This document shows positions 8,357 through 14,233 of a stretch of 26,059 nt of DNA, piece by piece. The position numbers and the translations under genes are program-made. The number at the start of each line of letters is the position of its first letter. The first letter of the stretch is position 1. The DNA is from a virus: IMG/VR virus record IMGVR_UViG_3300027816_000368, positions 1 to 26,059 of that record; one strand, 5' to 3'. The notes beneath the pieces were generated by a model. The model did no database searches. It had not been told where the DNA came from and saw only the letters and a program-made list of their open reading frames with translations.

Positions 8357-8749
8357 TTAAGCTAGCGTTAAGTCGATATTGCCAATTGAAAACTCTAACG
8401 TATCGCCATCAGCTACAGTCTTAGATGCTGTCATAGAACCGTGCCATAGTAAATTACCACCAGATACGTTATCAAAAATACCAATGTGAGATACTGTACC
8501 ATAACCTGCACCTGAAGCTGTGAAGCTTACGGTGTTAGTATTTGAAGTTGTACCACCTGGACTTGATGCTGCACCGAATGTAACTGACTGACGTGCATAG
8601 CCACCAGTAGAAACTTCAGTACCACCACCTGTATCATCTGGAGCTGCAGTGTAAAGTGCAACGTACCATGCTGTAGGACGTGTTGCAGAACCTGTAGTCA
8701 TCGCCCAATCAAGCAATAACTTTTCTGCGTAGTTTGATAATGCTGCCAT
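8357..8749 (-). CDS. Tail/fibre-associated structural protein
   Basis: A 130-residue protein with WYVALYTAAPDDTGGGTEVS near the N-terminus, GGYARQSVTFGAAS, then a β-rich half with HIGIFDNVSGGNLLWHG and a last strand TLEFSIGNIDLTLA. This LYTAxPxxxGGGTEV…YARQ…F pattern recurs in phage tail or fibre proteins of many genomes (recalled). Ribosome binding site AAAGGGGAAA before the ATG at 8749 supports the start. Function in the particle not established. Confidence 0.7.
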   Translation of the reverse strand: MAALSNYAEKLLLDWAMTTGSATRPTAWYVALYTAAPDDTGGGTEVSTGGYARQSVTFGAASSPGGTTSNTNTVSFTASGAGYGTVSHIGIFDNVSGGNLLWHGSMTASKTVADGDTLEFSIGNIDLTLA

Positions 8750-8764
8750 GTATTTCCCCTTTAA

Positions 8765-9097
8765 TTAAGAACTAACTTTAAACCAAATATCTCCATTTGC
8801 ACCACCTGATGGAGAACTTGTACTTACTGTTACTTTTTGTGTAATGCTTACATAGTTGTTGTATACGGTTTGCATACTTGCTAGGTAATCAACACCACCT
8901 ACTTCAATCCCACCAACATTGGTAAGCTTGTTACTATTCATATCAAGATCTTGTTCCATGACGTTTGGTTCGCCAACTGGATTATCTCGATATAAAACCT
9001 TGTCTTGTAATTCTGCTTCTAAAGCGTCAAACGCGTTATTAAGCTGCGTAGTGGTTGCATAACCAGACGATATGGTAGGTAGCGTAATTTTAGCCAT
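8765..9097 (-). CDS. Fibre-type protein with N-terminal anchor motif
   Basis: A 110-residue protein opening MAKITLPTISSGYATTTQLN and continuing with a helix (FDALEAELQDKVLYRDN). The motif PVGEPNVMEQDLDMNSNKLTN is a common attachment-type element in podovirus fibre proteins. The C-terminal part ends in GANGDIWFKVSS, similar to fibre tail ends. It starts 8 bases inside the HNH gene. It is the first of the run of fibre genes; a virion-anchoring role is inferred. Confidence 0.72.
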   Translation of the reverse strand: MAKITLPTISSGYATTTQLNNAFDALEAELQDKVLYRDNPVGEPNVMEQDLDMNSNKLTNVGGIEVGGVDYLASMQTVYNNYVSITQKVTVSTSSPSGGANGDIWFKVSS

Positions 9098-9350
9098 TGC
9101 GTTTTTTCCTCATTGCTTCTTTTTTTAAATTTGTTTTAGCAGAAACAACTCTTAAGTTCTTTTTGCTATTTGTTCCTCCACTAGAGAGGGGTTTCTTGTG
9201 ATCTACTTGTCTTGAATCTCCAACAGATAATCCTGACATCTTACGAGCTGCATTACGTTTAGCTCTGTCTTTAACACGACCTGGTTTAGATGACTTCTCC
9301 CAGTTTAGTTCTTTCTTGTAGTCACGACGACCATTAGTCATGTATGGCAT
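9090..9350 (-). CDS. HNH endonuclease
   Basis: An 86-residue basic protein with a ββα-metal HNH core: QVDHKKPLSSGGTNSKKNL (about residues 48-66), with D49-H50 and the following Asn, then NLKKEAMRKKR. Short HNH proteins beside terminase genes often take part in DNA packaging; free-standing ones can be homing endonucleases. Position next to the probable small terminase favours the first. A start at the second ATG (9341) would remove three residues and cannot be excluded. Confidence 0.82.
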   Translation of the reverse strand: MPYMTNGRRDYKKELNWEKSSKPGRVKDRAKRNAARKMSGLSVGDSRQVDHKKPLSSGGTNSKKNLRVVSAKTNLKKEAMRKKRNG

Positions 9351-9352
9351 GG

Positions 9353-9544
9353 TTATGGGTATAGATACTCAGGACCGTTGGTCTCAAAGTATAACCTTGC
9401 TAAATCTGGTAATGATAAACCTGATACACCTAAGTCAGTTTCTAGAGCAACCTTAAGTCCATCATTGTACTGAGTAGGATAACTCTTTGTAACACAGTAA
9501 GCTCTGAATGTATCAGCGTTTGGATATTTAAACATTATTGACAA
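9353..9544 (-). CDS. Hypothetical small protein (63 aa)
   Basis: A 63-residue protein, MSIMFKYPNADTFRAYCVTK…, with an acidic-hydrophobic C-terminal half (LSLPDLARLYFETNGPEYL). It overlaps the upstream gene by 17 bases and lies 2 bases from the HNH gene, so it belongs to the same transcript. No family recognised, no TM or signal peptide. A packaging or virion accessory is possible by position only. Confidence 0.65.
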   Translation of the reverse strand: MSIMFKYPNADTFRAYCVTKSYPTQYNDGLKVALETDLGVSGLSLPDLARLYFETNGPEYLYP

Positions 9545-10067
9545 CCTTTAAACCAATACGTTCTAGATCACTAGCAACGTCTTTATTCATTCCGAGAATT
9601 TGTTTTTTCTCACGTTCAAGTTCTTCCTTGGAAGGACGACCTCGTTTTTGCATGTAACCTTTTTCAACTAAGTACTTTGCAGCGTTAACACCTTTAGCGT
9701 CATTATCAAGTGAAGACACCATAAGAGCTTTAATAGCTTTAGCTTTAATTCGAATATCTAGTTCTTCACGCCACGCTTTAATCTCGTCTTTAATTGCAGG
9801 GATTGTGTCCCCTTGTAACTTTTGCCAGTGATCCCAGGAATTGAATACGTCCATTGCGAACTCATACTCAAGTCCTGGTACGTGATCATAGGCCATATAC
9901 AACTTCTTGAGGGAAAGATACTCTACGCCGTCACGAGTAATATCTTCTGCTTTGAGGGTGAAGATAGGGGGATACTTCGCATCTACACCATAACGTAGCT
10001 CCCAGAATAGACTCTGAGTTCTATAGCGACCCATTTCATCTTTCAAAGAAGCATAATTTATTTTCAT
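9528..10067 (-). CDS. Probable terminase small subunit
   Basis: A 179-residue protein, first gene of the leftward operon. The C-terminal part has KRGRPSKEELEREKKQ followed by a helix (MNKDVASDLERIGLKV). I associate this RGRPSK…E…KK tail with small terminase or DNA-maturation proteins of T7-like marine phages. The middle is helical (AIKDEIKAWREELDIRIKAKAIKAL). If correct, it recognises phage DNA and recruits the large subunit encoded at the other end of the operon. Identification is tentative; a scaffold or unrelated structural protein is the alternative. Confidence 0.5.
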   Translation of the reverse strand: MKINYASLKDEMGRYRTQSLFWELRYGVDAKYPPIFTLKAEDITRDGVEYLSLKKLYMAYDHVPGLEYEFAMDVFNSWDHWQKLQGDTIPAIKDEIKAWREELDIRIKAKAIKALMVSSLDNDAKGVNAAKYLVEKGYMQKRGRPSKEELEREKKQILGMNKDVASDLERIGLKVVNNV

Positions 10068-10070
10068 GGT

Positions 10071-10085
10071 AAATCTTTCAGATTT
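10071..10085 (-). promoter_or_regulatory. Hairpin next to the first start codon of the leftward operon
   Basis: On the minus strand AAATCT-GAA-AGATTT forms a six-pair stem with a GAA loop, ending 3 bases before the ATG at 10067. The only Shine-Dalgarno-like bases (GAAAGA) lie in its loop and 3' arm, so folding could limit initiation. Weak stem of A/T pairs; role inferred. Confidence 0.35.
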
Positions 10086-10139
10086 CTAGTCAAGACGGAT
10101 TATTTAGTTGTTTAAGACGAATTTATAGTTTACTTGAAT

Positions 10140-10168
10140 AGTATATCATAAAATTATTAAATTGTCAA
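10140..10168 (-). promoter_or_regulatory. Sigma70-type promoter for the leftward structural operon
   Basis: Reading the minus strand: -35 TTGACA (10168-10163), spacer of exactly 17 bases, -10 TATACT (10145-10140). Transcription would begin near 10133, about 66 bases before the probable small-terminase ATG at 10067. The -35 is perfect and the -10 matches five of six positions. This suggests host RNA polymerase reads the packaging and fibre genes. Confidence 0.8.
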
Positions 10169-10185
10169 GTATTATTTGTATTTAG

Positions 10186-10245
10186 TTTATTATTTATATA
10201 ATTATTATAATTATAATTATATTATATATAATATATATATATAAT
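10186..10245. other. 60-base pure A/T tract (possible unwinding element)
   Basis: No G or C occurs from 10186 to 10245, and the tract continues AT-rich to about 10308 with many alternating TA steps and TATAAT-like words. It lies between the divergent gene blocks. It could be a DNA unwinding element of an origin, or contain rightward -10 boxes; no clear rightward -35/-10 pair was found. Confidence 0.5.
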
Positions 10246-10313
10246 CTATAATTCTATATAGCTATACTATAGTACTATAATTATATAATTATATAATAAT
10301 AATTAAACACCGA

Positions 10314-10380
10314 GCATGGTGAAGAATGAACCATGCGAGGGGTAGGCATAGTTTATAATTAAGAATCCTACCCCGAGCAT
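10314..10380 (+). ncRNA. Two hairpins with competing pairings (structured leader RNA candidate)
   Basis: Hairpin A: GCATGGT (10314-10320) pairs with ACCATGC (10330-10336) around a 9-base loop. Hairpin B: GGGGTAGG (10339-10346) pairs with CCTACCCC (10367-10374) around a 20-base loop. Stem B can extend through tandem G·A pairs (GA 10337-10338 with GA 10375-10376) and ATGC/GCAT (10333-10336 with 10377-10380), but those four bases also form the 3' arm of A. The two extended folds exclude each other. No U-tract follows, so it does not look like a simple terminator. Confidence 0.5.
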
Positions 10381-10413
10381 ACAGTTTAGTCGTTACACGA
10401 TGTCAAGAGTCCG

Positions 10414-10440
10414 ATCTCTAGAATTTCTATGAGATAATTT
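10414..10440 (+). other. Hairpin followed by short T-run
   Basis: ATCTC (10414-10418) pairs with GAGAT (10431-10435). Inside it TAGA (10419-10422) pairs with TCTA (10426-10429) around ATT, leaving one bulged T at 10430. AATTTTTAG follows. It could act as a weak terminator or as one arm of a larger leader RNA. Confidence 0.4.
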
Positions 10441-10443
10441 TTA

Positions 10444-10497
10444 GTCTTAATGCAACCTAAGAGCTCTGATGGTAACCCCCTGGGTACCGTCTAAGAC
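10444..10497 (+). other. Nested stem-loop
   Basis: Outer stem GTCTTA (10444-10449) with TAAGAC (10492-10497). Inner stem GGTA-CCC (10471-10478, one bulged A) with GGG-TACC (10482-10488) around a three-base loop. At 54 bases it is too short for a tRNA and lacks a T-arm. Read here as part of a structured leader. Confidence 0.4.
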
Positions 10498-10515
10498 AAC
10501 ACTCTTACTAACTAA

Positions 10516-10548
10516 CAACAATAATTATCCCCCAGTAGAATATTGTTG
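10516..10548 (+). other. Hairpin with 8-bp stem
   Basis: CAACAATA (10516-10523) is exactly complementary to TATTGTTG (10541-10548), with a 17-base loop containing a C5 run. No T-tract follows. Possible RNA processing or protein-binding element. Confidence 0.4.
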
Positions 10549-10665
10549 TAATAAAACCAAGCAATACTAACCACATCTAACTCATTGATATAAATCACAT
10601 TACATATTTCAACCTTGTCAAACCCATTATCTTTTGTAACCCGCTCTCTATTCACCATCCTAAGA

Positions 10666-10690
10666 CCGCTTACGCGGCCATGTTACCGCG
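10666..10690 (+). other. GC-rich hairpins with alternative pairings
   Basis: CCGC (10666-10669) can pair with GCGG (10674-10677), or CGCGG (10673-10677) with CCGCG (10686-10690). They lie at the start of the GC-richer part of the intergenic region and add to the evidence that this is structured RNA. Confidence 0.35.
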
Positions 10691-10710
10691 CTCAATCGCC
10701 GCTAGGGCTC

Positions 10711-10827
10711 ACACACTCAATTCATTTTATCACATGGTCAAGACCTTCCACTTCGTTCCAGCGAGAAACGCTTCGCGTTTGTCTTGACTATCATGTGAAC
10801 AATAAATTTCGAGTGTGTAAAACACTC
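10711..10827 (+). promoter_or_regulatory. Long structured 5' leader with switch-like alternative stems
   Basis: Directly upstream of the first rightward gene. Inner tip: AAACGC/GCGTTT (10766-10771, 10775-10780) with a TTC loop. Main stem: CACATG+GTCAAGAC (10731-10744) with GTCTTGAC (10781-10788) and CATGTG (10792-10797), 14 pairs with a TAT bulge. Outer stem: ACACACTC (10711-10718) with GAGTGTGT (10811-10818). The outer 3' arm can instead fold locally, GAGTGT (10811-10816) with ACACTC (10822-10827). The two states exclude each other and end about 20 bases before the ribosome binding site (AGGAG), so a regulatory leader is plausible. Confidence 0.55.
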
Positions 10828-10860
10828 GTAGTAAACATTTTAATTTTACAGGAGTATATC

Positions 10861-11010
10861 ATGAAATCTTATTCAATAGATCCAAAACAATTCTATCTAT
10901 TCAATGAATGGAACTTCGACGATATGGAAGCTGATGATTACGAAGAAGCTTATTTCAGCTATCTTCTTGACCATATTGAAGAAGCATATGACAATGATTA
11001 CGAGTTCTAA
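10861..11010 (+). CDS. Hypothetical acidic early protein (49 aa)
   Basis: MKSYSIDPKQFYLFNEWNFD… is a very acidic 49-residue protein rich in D, E and Y (DDMEADDYEEAYF, DHIEEAYDNDYEF). Ribosome binding site AGGAG 8 bases before the ATG. It is the first gene after the structured leader and is closed by an intrinsic terminator 15 bases after its stop. Its acidity and first-gene position fit early phage proteins that mimic DNA or bind host factors, but that is only a guess. Confidence 0.7.
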   Translation: MKSYSIDPKQFYLFNEWNFDDMEADDYEEAYFSYLLDHIEEAYDNDYEF

Positions 11011-11024
11011 CGCTACAAAAAATA

Positions 11025-11055
11025 GTCCCTTCTTTTGTGAAGGGACATATTTTTC
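11025..11055 (+). terminator. Intrinsic terminator
   Basis: GTCCCTTC (11025-11032) pairs with GAAGGGAC (11039-11046), a perfect 8-bp stem with a 6-base loop, followed by ATATTTTTC. An A-rich run precedes it. It follows the 49-residue early gene and would trim or attenuate transcription into the next gene. Confidence 0.8.
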
Positions 11056-11090
11056 TTCGAAAATTCTCAATTATATAAGGAAATTATATT

Positions 11091-11426
11091 ATGGCAACAA
11101 CTAAAAAAGTTTATTCAGGTCCTAAATTTGATTTTGATTCATTCAACAATCTTACTAAAAACCAACCAGTTGGAACTCGTTTGTTCCTAGCTGAACAGCT
11201 CATTCGTGACATCAAGACAGCTTACGATGACAACGACAATCCTAACTTTGACGCAGCTCGTAAATTATTACGCGATGTCAAAGAATTACGCATCGCACAC
11301 AAAGCACAAGTTGCTCAGTATATGCAAGAGCGTGACGCTTATGCTGACAATCGTGGTCCTGCTGAGTTAGCTTACAAACAAGAAACATCATCAGCTGACT
11401 ATGGTCGTAACGACGCAACAGCTTAA
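11091..11426 (+). CDS. Hypothetical early protein (111 aa)
   Basis: A 111-residue soluble protein with a helical centre (TRLFLAEQLIRDIKTAYDD, DAARKLLRDVKELRIAHKAQVAQYMQERDAY) and a polar tail. Ribosome binding site AAGGAAA precedes the ATG. No family recognised and no zinc, TM or signal feature. It is framed by two intrinsic terminators, so its level is probably set separately from its neighbours. Early transcription-unit position suggests host takeover or regulation, which is inference. Confidence 0.75.
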   Translation: MATTKKVYSGPKFDFDSFNNLTKNQPVGTRLFLAEQLIRDIKTAYDDNDNPNFDAARKLLRDVKELRIAHKAQVAQYMQERDAYADNRGPAELAYKQETSSADYGRNDATA

Positions 11427-11437
11427 CTTTATCAATC

Positions 11438-11466
11438 GGCAGGGCTTCGGCTCTGCCTTTCTTTTT
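11438..11466 (+). terminator. Intrinsic terminator with UUCG tetraloop
   Basis: GGCAGGGC (11438-11445) pairs with GCTCTGCC (11450-11457), one G·T wobble, closed by a TTCG tetraloop, followed by TTTCTTTTT. A textbook Rho-independent terminator, 11 bases after the stop of the 111-residue gene. Confidence 0.9.
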
Positions 11467-11477
11467 AGGAGTCTCAA

Positions 11478-11651
11478 ATGTATTATAAATTGTATAATCC
11501 ATCTACTAATGCTACAATGTTTTATCCTGAATTATCTGATTGGTTATTCTACAAAGGTTGGCGTATTGAGCGTGAAGCTAAAGCTTCCGAAGTTGACCCA
11601 TTCGAGATTGATGCTGTCGAATATGACATGATGCAAGAGTTATTCGAATAA
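11478..11651 (+). CDS. Hypothetical protein (57 aa)
   Basis: A 57-residue protein, MYYKLYNPSTNATMFYPELS… with an acidic C-terminal half (SEVDPFEIDAVEYDMMQELFE). Ribosome binding site AGGAG 7 bases before the ATG, directly after the T-run of the terminator. Codon use resembles its neighbours. No family recognised. Confidence 0.7.
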   Translation: MYYKLYNPSTNATMFYPELSDWLFYKGWRIEREAKASEVDPFEIDAVEYDMMQELFE

Positions 11652-11657
11652 CTATTT

Positions 11658-11671
11658 CGCCCTTCGGGGCG
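11658..11671 (+). other. CGCCC-TTCG-GGGCG hairpin
   Basis: Perfect 5-bp GC stem with a TTCG tetraloop, 6 bases after the 57-residue gene's stop. No T-tract follows, so it is more likely an mRNA stabiliser or processing block than an efficient terminator. Confidence 0.6.
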
Positions 11672-11730
11672 GTCGGTCATAATCAGCTAAGATATCTGCA
11701 AACTTTTTAACTATGTGAACGGAGTGAACT

Positions 11731-11901
11731 ATGTGTGATAATCGTTGTGAATTTGAACAACAAGTAAATGAAGAAGCTCATTATTATCATGTCTTAAATG
11801 ATTTTGAAGAGCTTCTTACAAGATACGGTGCCCGTAAAGTATTCGGTGATCTTGGCACCGAATTTATTCTAAAAATTACCAGGGAATTATCAAATGAATA
11901 A
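11731..11901 (+). CDS. Hypothetical protein (56 aa)
   Basis: A 56-residue protein, MCDNRCEFEQQVNEEAHYYH…, two cysteines near the start, helical and acidic, ending LGTEFILKITRELSNE. Ribosome binding site GGAG 7 bases upstream of the ATG. The next small ORF starts inside its last codons (ATG at 11894). No family recognised. Confidence 0.65.
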   Translation: MCDNRCEFEQQVNEEAHYYHVLNDFEELLTRYGARKVFGDLGTEFILKITRELSNE

Positions 11902-11998
11902 TAAAAATTATTGGGTTAATTATTATCTTTACAAAGCACATTGTCAGATGTTACAATATGCTTTATCGTTAAGAAGAGAAGGTCGTTATGAAACTTGA
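11894..11998 (+). CDS. Tiny hypothetical protein (34 aa)
   Basis: A 34-residue ORF, MNNKNYWVNYYLYKAHCQML…, basic C-terminus (LSLRREGRYET). It overlaps the upstream gene by 8 bases and the downstream gene by 11, with an AGGGA ribosome binding site. Tight coupling on both sides makes it a likely real gene, but its size leaves doubt. Confidence 0.45.
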   Translation: MNNKNYWVNYYLYKAHCQMLQYALSLRREGRYET

Positions 11999-12212
11999 AG
12001 ATATTATTTATGCTCATAATACATCTGTAAAAGAATTTATGGATGGTGGTGAACTTGAATGGGATTTATATACTGACTTGTATGATTACTATACAAGTAA
12101 AAATCAATTGTCTTATGCTGCTCATAAAGCAATTGATGTAGATCCAATTCAAGAAGTTAGCAGTCTTTTCGCAGAAGATTGCAGAAGTTTAGGTATTTCA
12201 TACTGTGAATAA
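11988..12212 (+). CDS. Hypothetical protein (74 aa)
   Basis: A 74-residue acidic protein: MKLEDIIYAHNTSVKEFMDG, YDYYTSKNQLSYAAHKAID and a short C-terminus with two cysteines (EDCRSLGISYCE). Ribosome binding site GAGAAGG before the ATG. No TM, signal or known motif. Part of the small early gene string. Confidence 0.7.
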   Translation: MKLEDIIYAHNTSVKEFMDGGELEWDLYTDLYDYYTSKNQLSYAAHKAIDVDPIQEVSSLFAEDCRSLGISYCE

Positions 12213-12226
12213 CAAGGAGAAGAGAT

Positions 12227-12385
12227 ATGCCAGAAATTGATCATGATTGGGATAAAATCCAAAAGTATAGACCTAAATATGACTTCTTTGACAAAATTGT
12301 CATGGGAATTATACTTATCACTTTAGGTTTTTGTAGTGCAGCTTTACTATTAGCTGTAATAAATAATCCTAGATTTTGTATATGA
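12227..12385 (+). CDS. Small single-TM membrane protein (52 aa)
   Basis: A 52-residue protein with a charged N-terminal half (DHDWDKIQKYRPKYDFFDK) and one membrane helix (IVMGIILITLGFCSAALLLAVI, about 24-45). Ribosome binding site AAGGAGA precedes the ATG. Topology probably N-in. Such early membrane peptides may alter host envelope functions; nothing more can be said. Its stop is 2 bases before the strong hairpin at 12387. Confidence 0.7.
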   Translation: MPEIDHDWDKIQKYRPKYDFFDKIVMGIILITLGFCSAALLLAVINNPRFCI

Positions 12386-12386
12386 C

Positions 12387-12428
12387 GCCATACGATTGCA
12401 ACACTAGTGTGTGTTTGCAATCTATGGC
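12387..12428 (+). repeat. Strong hairpin, copy 1 of a repeated element
   Basis: GCCATA+GATTGCAA (12387-12401, one bulged C) pairs with TTGCAATC+TATGGC (12415-12428), 14 pairs, with a loop that itself can pair CAC/GTG. The 3' part GTGTGTxxGCAATCTA (12409-12424) recurs at 16665-16680 in another hairpin, also right after a stop codon. No T-tract. A processing or insulating element is likely. Confidence 0.65.
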
Positions 12429-12442
12429 TTGCAAAACATTCT

Positions 12443-12470
12443 TATAGTATATTCAAACGAGTATACTATA
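12443..12470. promoter_or_regulatory. Perfect 9-bp inverted repeat
   Basis: TATAGTATA (12443-12451) and TATACTATA (12462-12470) are exact reverse complements separated by 10 bases. They are centred 19 bases apart, about two helical turns, as in an operator for a dimer. A TATACT -10-like hexamer lies in the right arm, though no good -35 is seen. Confidence 0.4.
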
Positions 12471-12501
12471 TGGGTAATTTTGCCCGTAATCAAGGAGTCA
12501 A

Positions 12502-12684
12502 ATGATGTTAGCATTCAGATACATCTCACGCAATTTCTTTGATGTCTTTTGGGGAGATGGTTGGGATAACTGTGCAAGAGTCAAACGAACTCGTGATAAT
12601 GAGTTTGTTATTGTTCGTGCATACAAGAAACCACCAAAAGATTTTGTTAAACTTTTAAAGGAATCAAAACATGAAGCCATATAG
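12502..12684 (+). CDS. Hypothetical small basic protein (60 aa)
   Basis: A 60-residue protein, MMLAFRYISRNFFDVFWGDG…, with VKRTRDNEFVIVRAYKKPPKDFVKLLKE. Ribosome binding site AAGGAG before tandem ATGs (12502, 12505); either may be used. It overlaps the amidoligase start by 14 bases, so it is the first gene of that operon. Whether it takes part in the peptide chemistry is unknown. The antisense frame is a shadow. Confidence 0.65.
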   Translation: MMLAFRYISRNFFDVFWGDGWDNCARVKRTRDNEFVIVRAYKKPPKDFVKLLKESKHEAI

Positions 12685-14233
12685 TTTTGCTGAATTTAAT
12701 AAACGCTTTAATATGTTTGGATGGTTACATCCTGACATTCGTCAAACATATTGGACCAAAGAAGATACTGATTGGGATTACGAAACGCAATCAACAATTC
12801 GTAAAACCTATACGCTATCTACAATTTGGTACAATGATGTGCGTTTAATACAGTTTTATACCAATGACGATGGTAATGGTCATAGAAAACTAACTTGTTA
12901 TAATGTTTATCGTGAACATGCGAAACAAGTAGGTCTTACAACCCATCAAAGTTATAGATGTAATGCATCTACAATTATGGATGCGTTGTATTATCGTGTT
13001 AATGCACCTAATTACTATAACAAAAATGGTACACTCAAGAAAGGTTTTTGGAGTGCTTTAGTAAGACGACTAAGATCTAATGCTTTACGATCCAGTTGGG
13101 TTACACAACACATGTTGCATGAAGGTATTAGGATTGCTGAAGCTAACTATCCTGGTGCTAATTATGAAACTATAGAAAACTATCTTGAATCTAAAAATGT
13201 ACCATCATGGTCTTATTACAAAGACTTCTTAACTCGTGAGTTTCACATTGATGGTGAACAAAGACGAGTAAGACTTGGTACTAATGGTTGGGTACAAGTT
13301 CATAAAACTACTGATCCAAGATCTTATGGGTATACTTACAATGAACGCAATGATATTTGGTTAACATCTATTCAATTCTATCATGATGGTCATGTATATA
13401 ATCGTGATGAAGTAGACATTGTAGAATGTAGAACATGTGGTACTGAAACAGTATCTGAACTTTGTATTGATGGTGTATGTCATCACTGTCTTGATGCTAG
13501 TTACAAAATACATAACTATTCTACTCGTGTAGAAAGTATGCTTAAGTTCAAAGCTACACGCGTTAGACCTAACACTGTGTATCTTGGTTGTGAACTTGAG
13601 TATGAAACAACCAATCGTAACAAAGCACAACTTGGTGTTGGTAAGTTACTACATGGTCATGCTCTTATGAAATCAGATGGTTCAATTCGTAATGGTTTTG
13701 AGATTGTAACATGTCCTGCTACATTGGACATTCATTTACAAGTATTCAAATCATTCTTTGATAACTTACCACCTGATCTTAAAGTAGAAAAGAATGTAGG
13801 TATGCATGTTCATATCAGTCGGAAACCCTTGAGCCAGTTGACTCTTGGTAAGTTGACTGAGTTTCTTAATCGTCAAGATAATAAACAATTCATTGCACAT
13901 ATTGCAGGTCGCATAGATAATAGCTATGCTCGTATGAGTAATGAACGCACAGTTACATTTCCCTGGCGTAACAAACATGGTGGTGATAGATACAATGCAC
14001 TCAATCTAAACAATCAGAATACTGTAGAAGTTAGGTTGTTTGCAACACCAATGAACTACAAGGAATTTGCAAGTCGTATTCAGTTTGTTCAAGCACTTGT
14101 AGATTACTGTAGTCCTGCTCAATCTAGTGAGTCGTTAAAGAAACAAACTCACTATGAAGCATTTATGCATTGGTTATCTCAACGAAGAAGGATGTTCCCA
14201 GAACTTAGTTATCATTTGAAGGAGTTTGTATAA
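12671..14233 (+). CDS. Zinc-ribbon/amidoligase (COOH-NH2 ligase) protein
   Basis: A 520-residue protein whose C-terminal domain (about 300-480) is an amidoligase of the glutamine-synthetase-like fold. Visible are GCELEYE (306-312, metal-binding glutamates), KSDGSI (334-339), GFEIVTCP (342-349), GMHVHIS (377-383) and NTVEVRLF (450-457). These enzymes use ATP to join a carboxylate to an amine, as in peptide tagging. A C4 zinc ribbon precedes it (C253-x2-C256, C270-x2-C273). The first 240 residues match no family I know and could bind the target. Ribosome binding site AAAGGAA. Stop and next start share a base (TAATG), so the ligase is co-translated with the amidotransferase. Confidence 0.85.
   Translation: MKPYSFAEFNKRFNMFGWLHPDIRQTYWTKEDTDWDYETQSTIRKTYTLSTIWYNDVRLIQFYTNDDGNGHRKLTCYNVYREHAKQVGLTTHQSYRCNASTIMDALYYRVNAPNYYNKNGTLKKGFWSALVRRLRSNALRSSWVTQHMLHEGIRIAEANYPGANYETIENYLESKNVPSWSYYKDFLTREFHIDGEQRRVRLGTNGWVQVHKTTDPRSYGYTYNERNDIWLTSIQFYHDGHVYNRDEVDIVECRTCGTETVSELCIDGVCHHCLDASYKIHNYSTRVESMLKFKATRVRPNTVYLGCELEYETTNRNKAQLGVGKLLHGHALMKSDGSIRNGFEIVTCPATLDIHLQVFKSFFDNLPPDLKVEKNVGMHVHISRKPLSQLTLGKLTEFLNRQDNKQFIAHIAGRIDNSYARMSNERTVTFPWRNKHGGDRYNALNLNNQNTVEVRLFATPMNYKEFASRIQFVQALVDYCSPAQSSESLKKQTHYEAFMHWLSQRRRMFPELSYHLKEFV

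Larger units (their letters stand above)
10068..10860. other. Divergent intergenic control region, no gene
   Basis: About 790 bases between the leftward and rightward gene blocks. No convincing ORF is present; an open frame running in from 10615 has no ribosome binding site until the ATG at 10861. The region holds the leftward promoter, an A/T-only tract, several hairpins (listed separately) and a more GC-rich part from about 10640 to 10830. It probably combines promoters, leader RNAs and possibly an origin. I see no tRNA, although I looked for tRNA arms in the hairpins. Confidence 0.75.

Noticed and set aside
10380-10500. tRNA-like stem with acceptor-type pairs GTCTTA/TAAGAC
   Set aside because: Only 54 bases, no T-arm or anticodon arm; kept as a hairpin only.
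10089-10744. GTCAAG words at 10089, 10164, 10402 and 10737 as binding-site repeats
   Set aside because: Six-base words with irregular spacing; one lies in a -35 box and one in a stem, so chance and other roles explain them.
10615-10860. In-frame upstream extension of the 49-residue early gene
   Set aside because: No ribosome binding site near any upstream start, and the segment forms stable stem-loops; AGGAG supports the ATG at 10861.
12502-12680. Minus-strand ORF opposite the 60-residue gene
   Set aside because: The plus frame has AAGGAG and operon overlap; the minus frame has neither.
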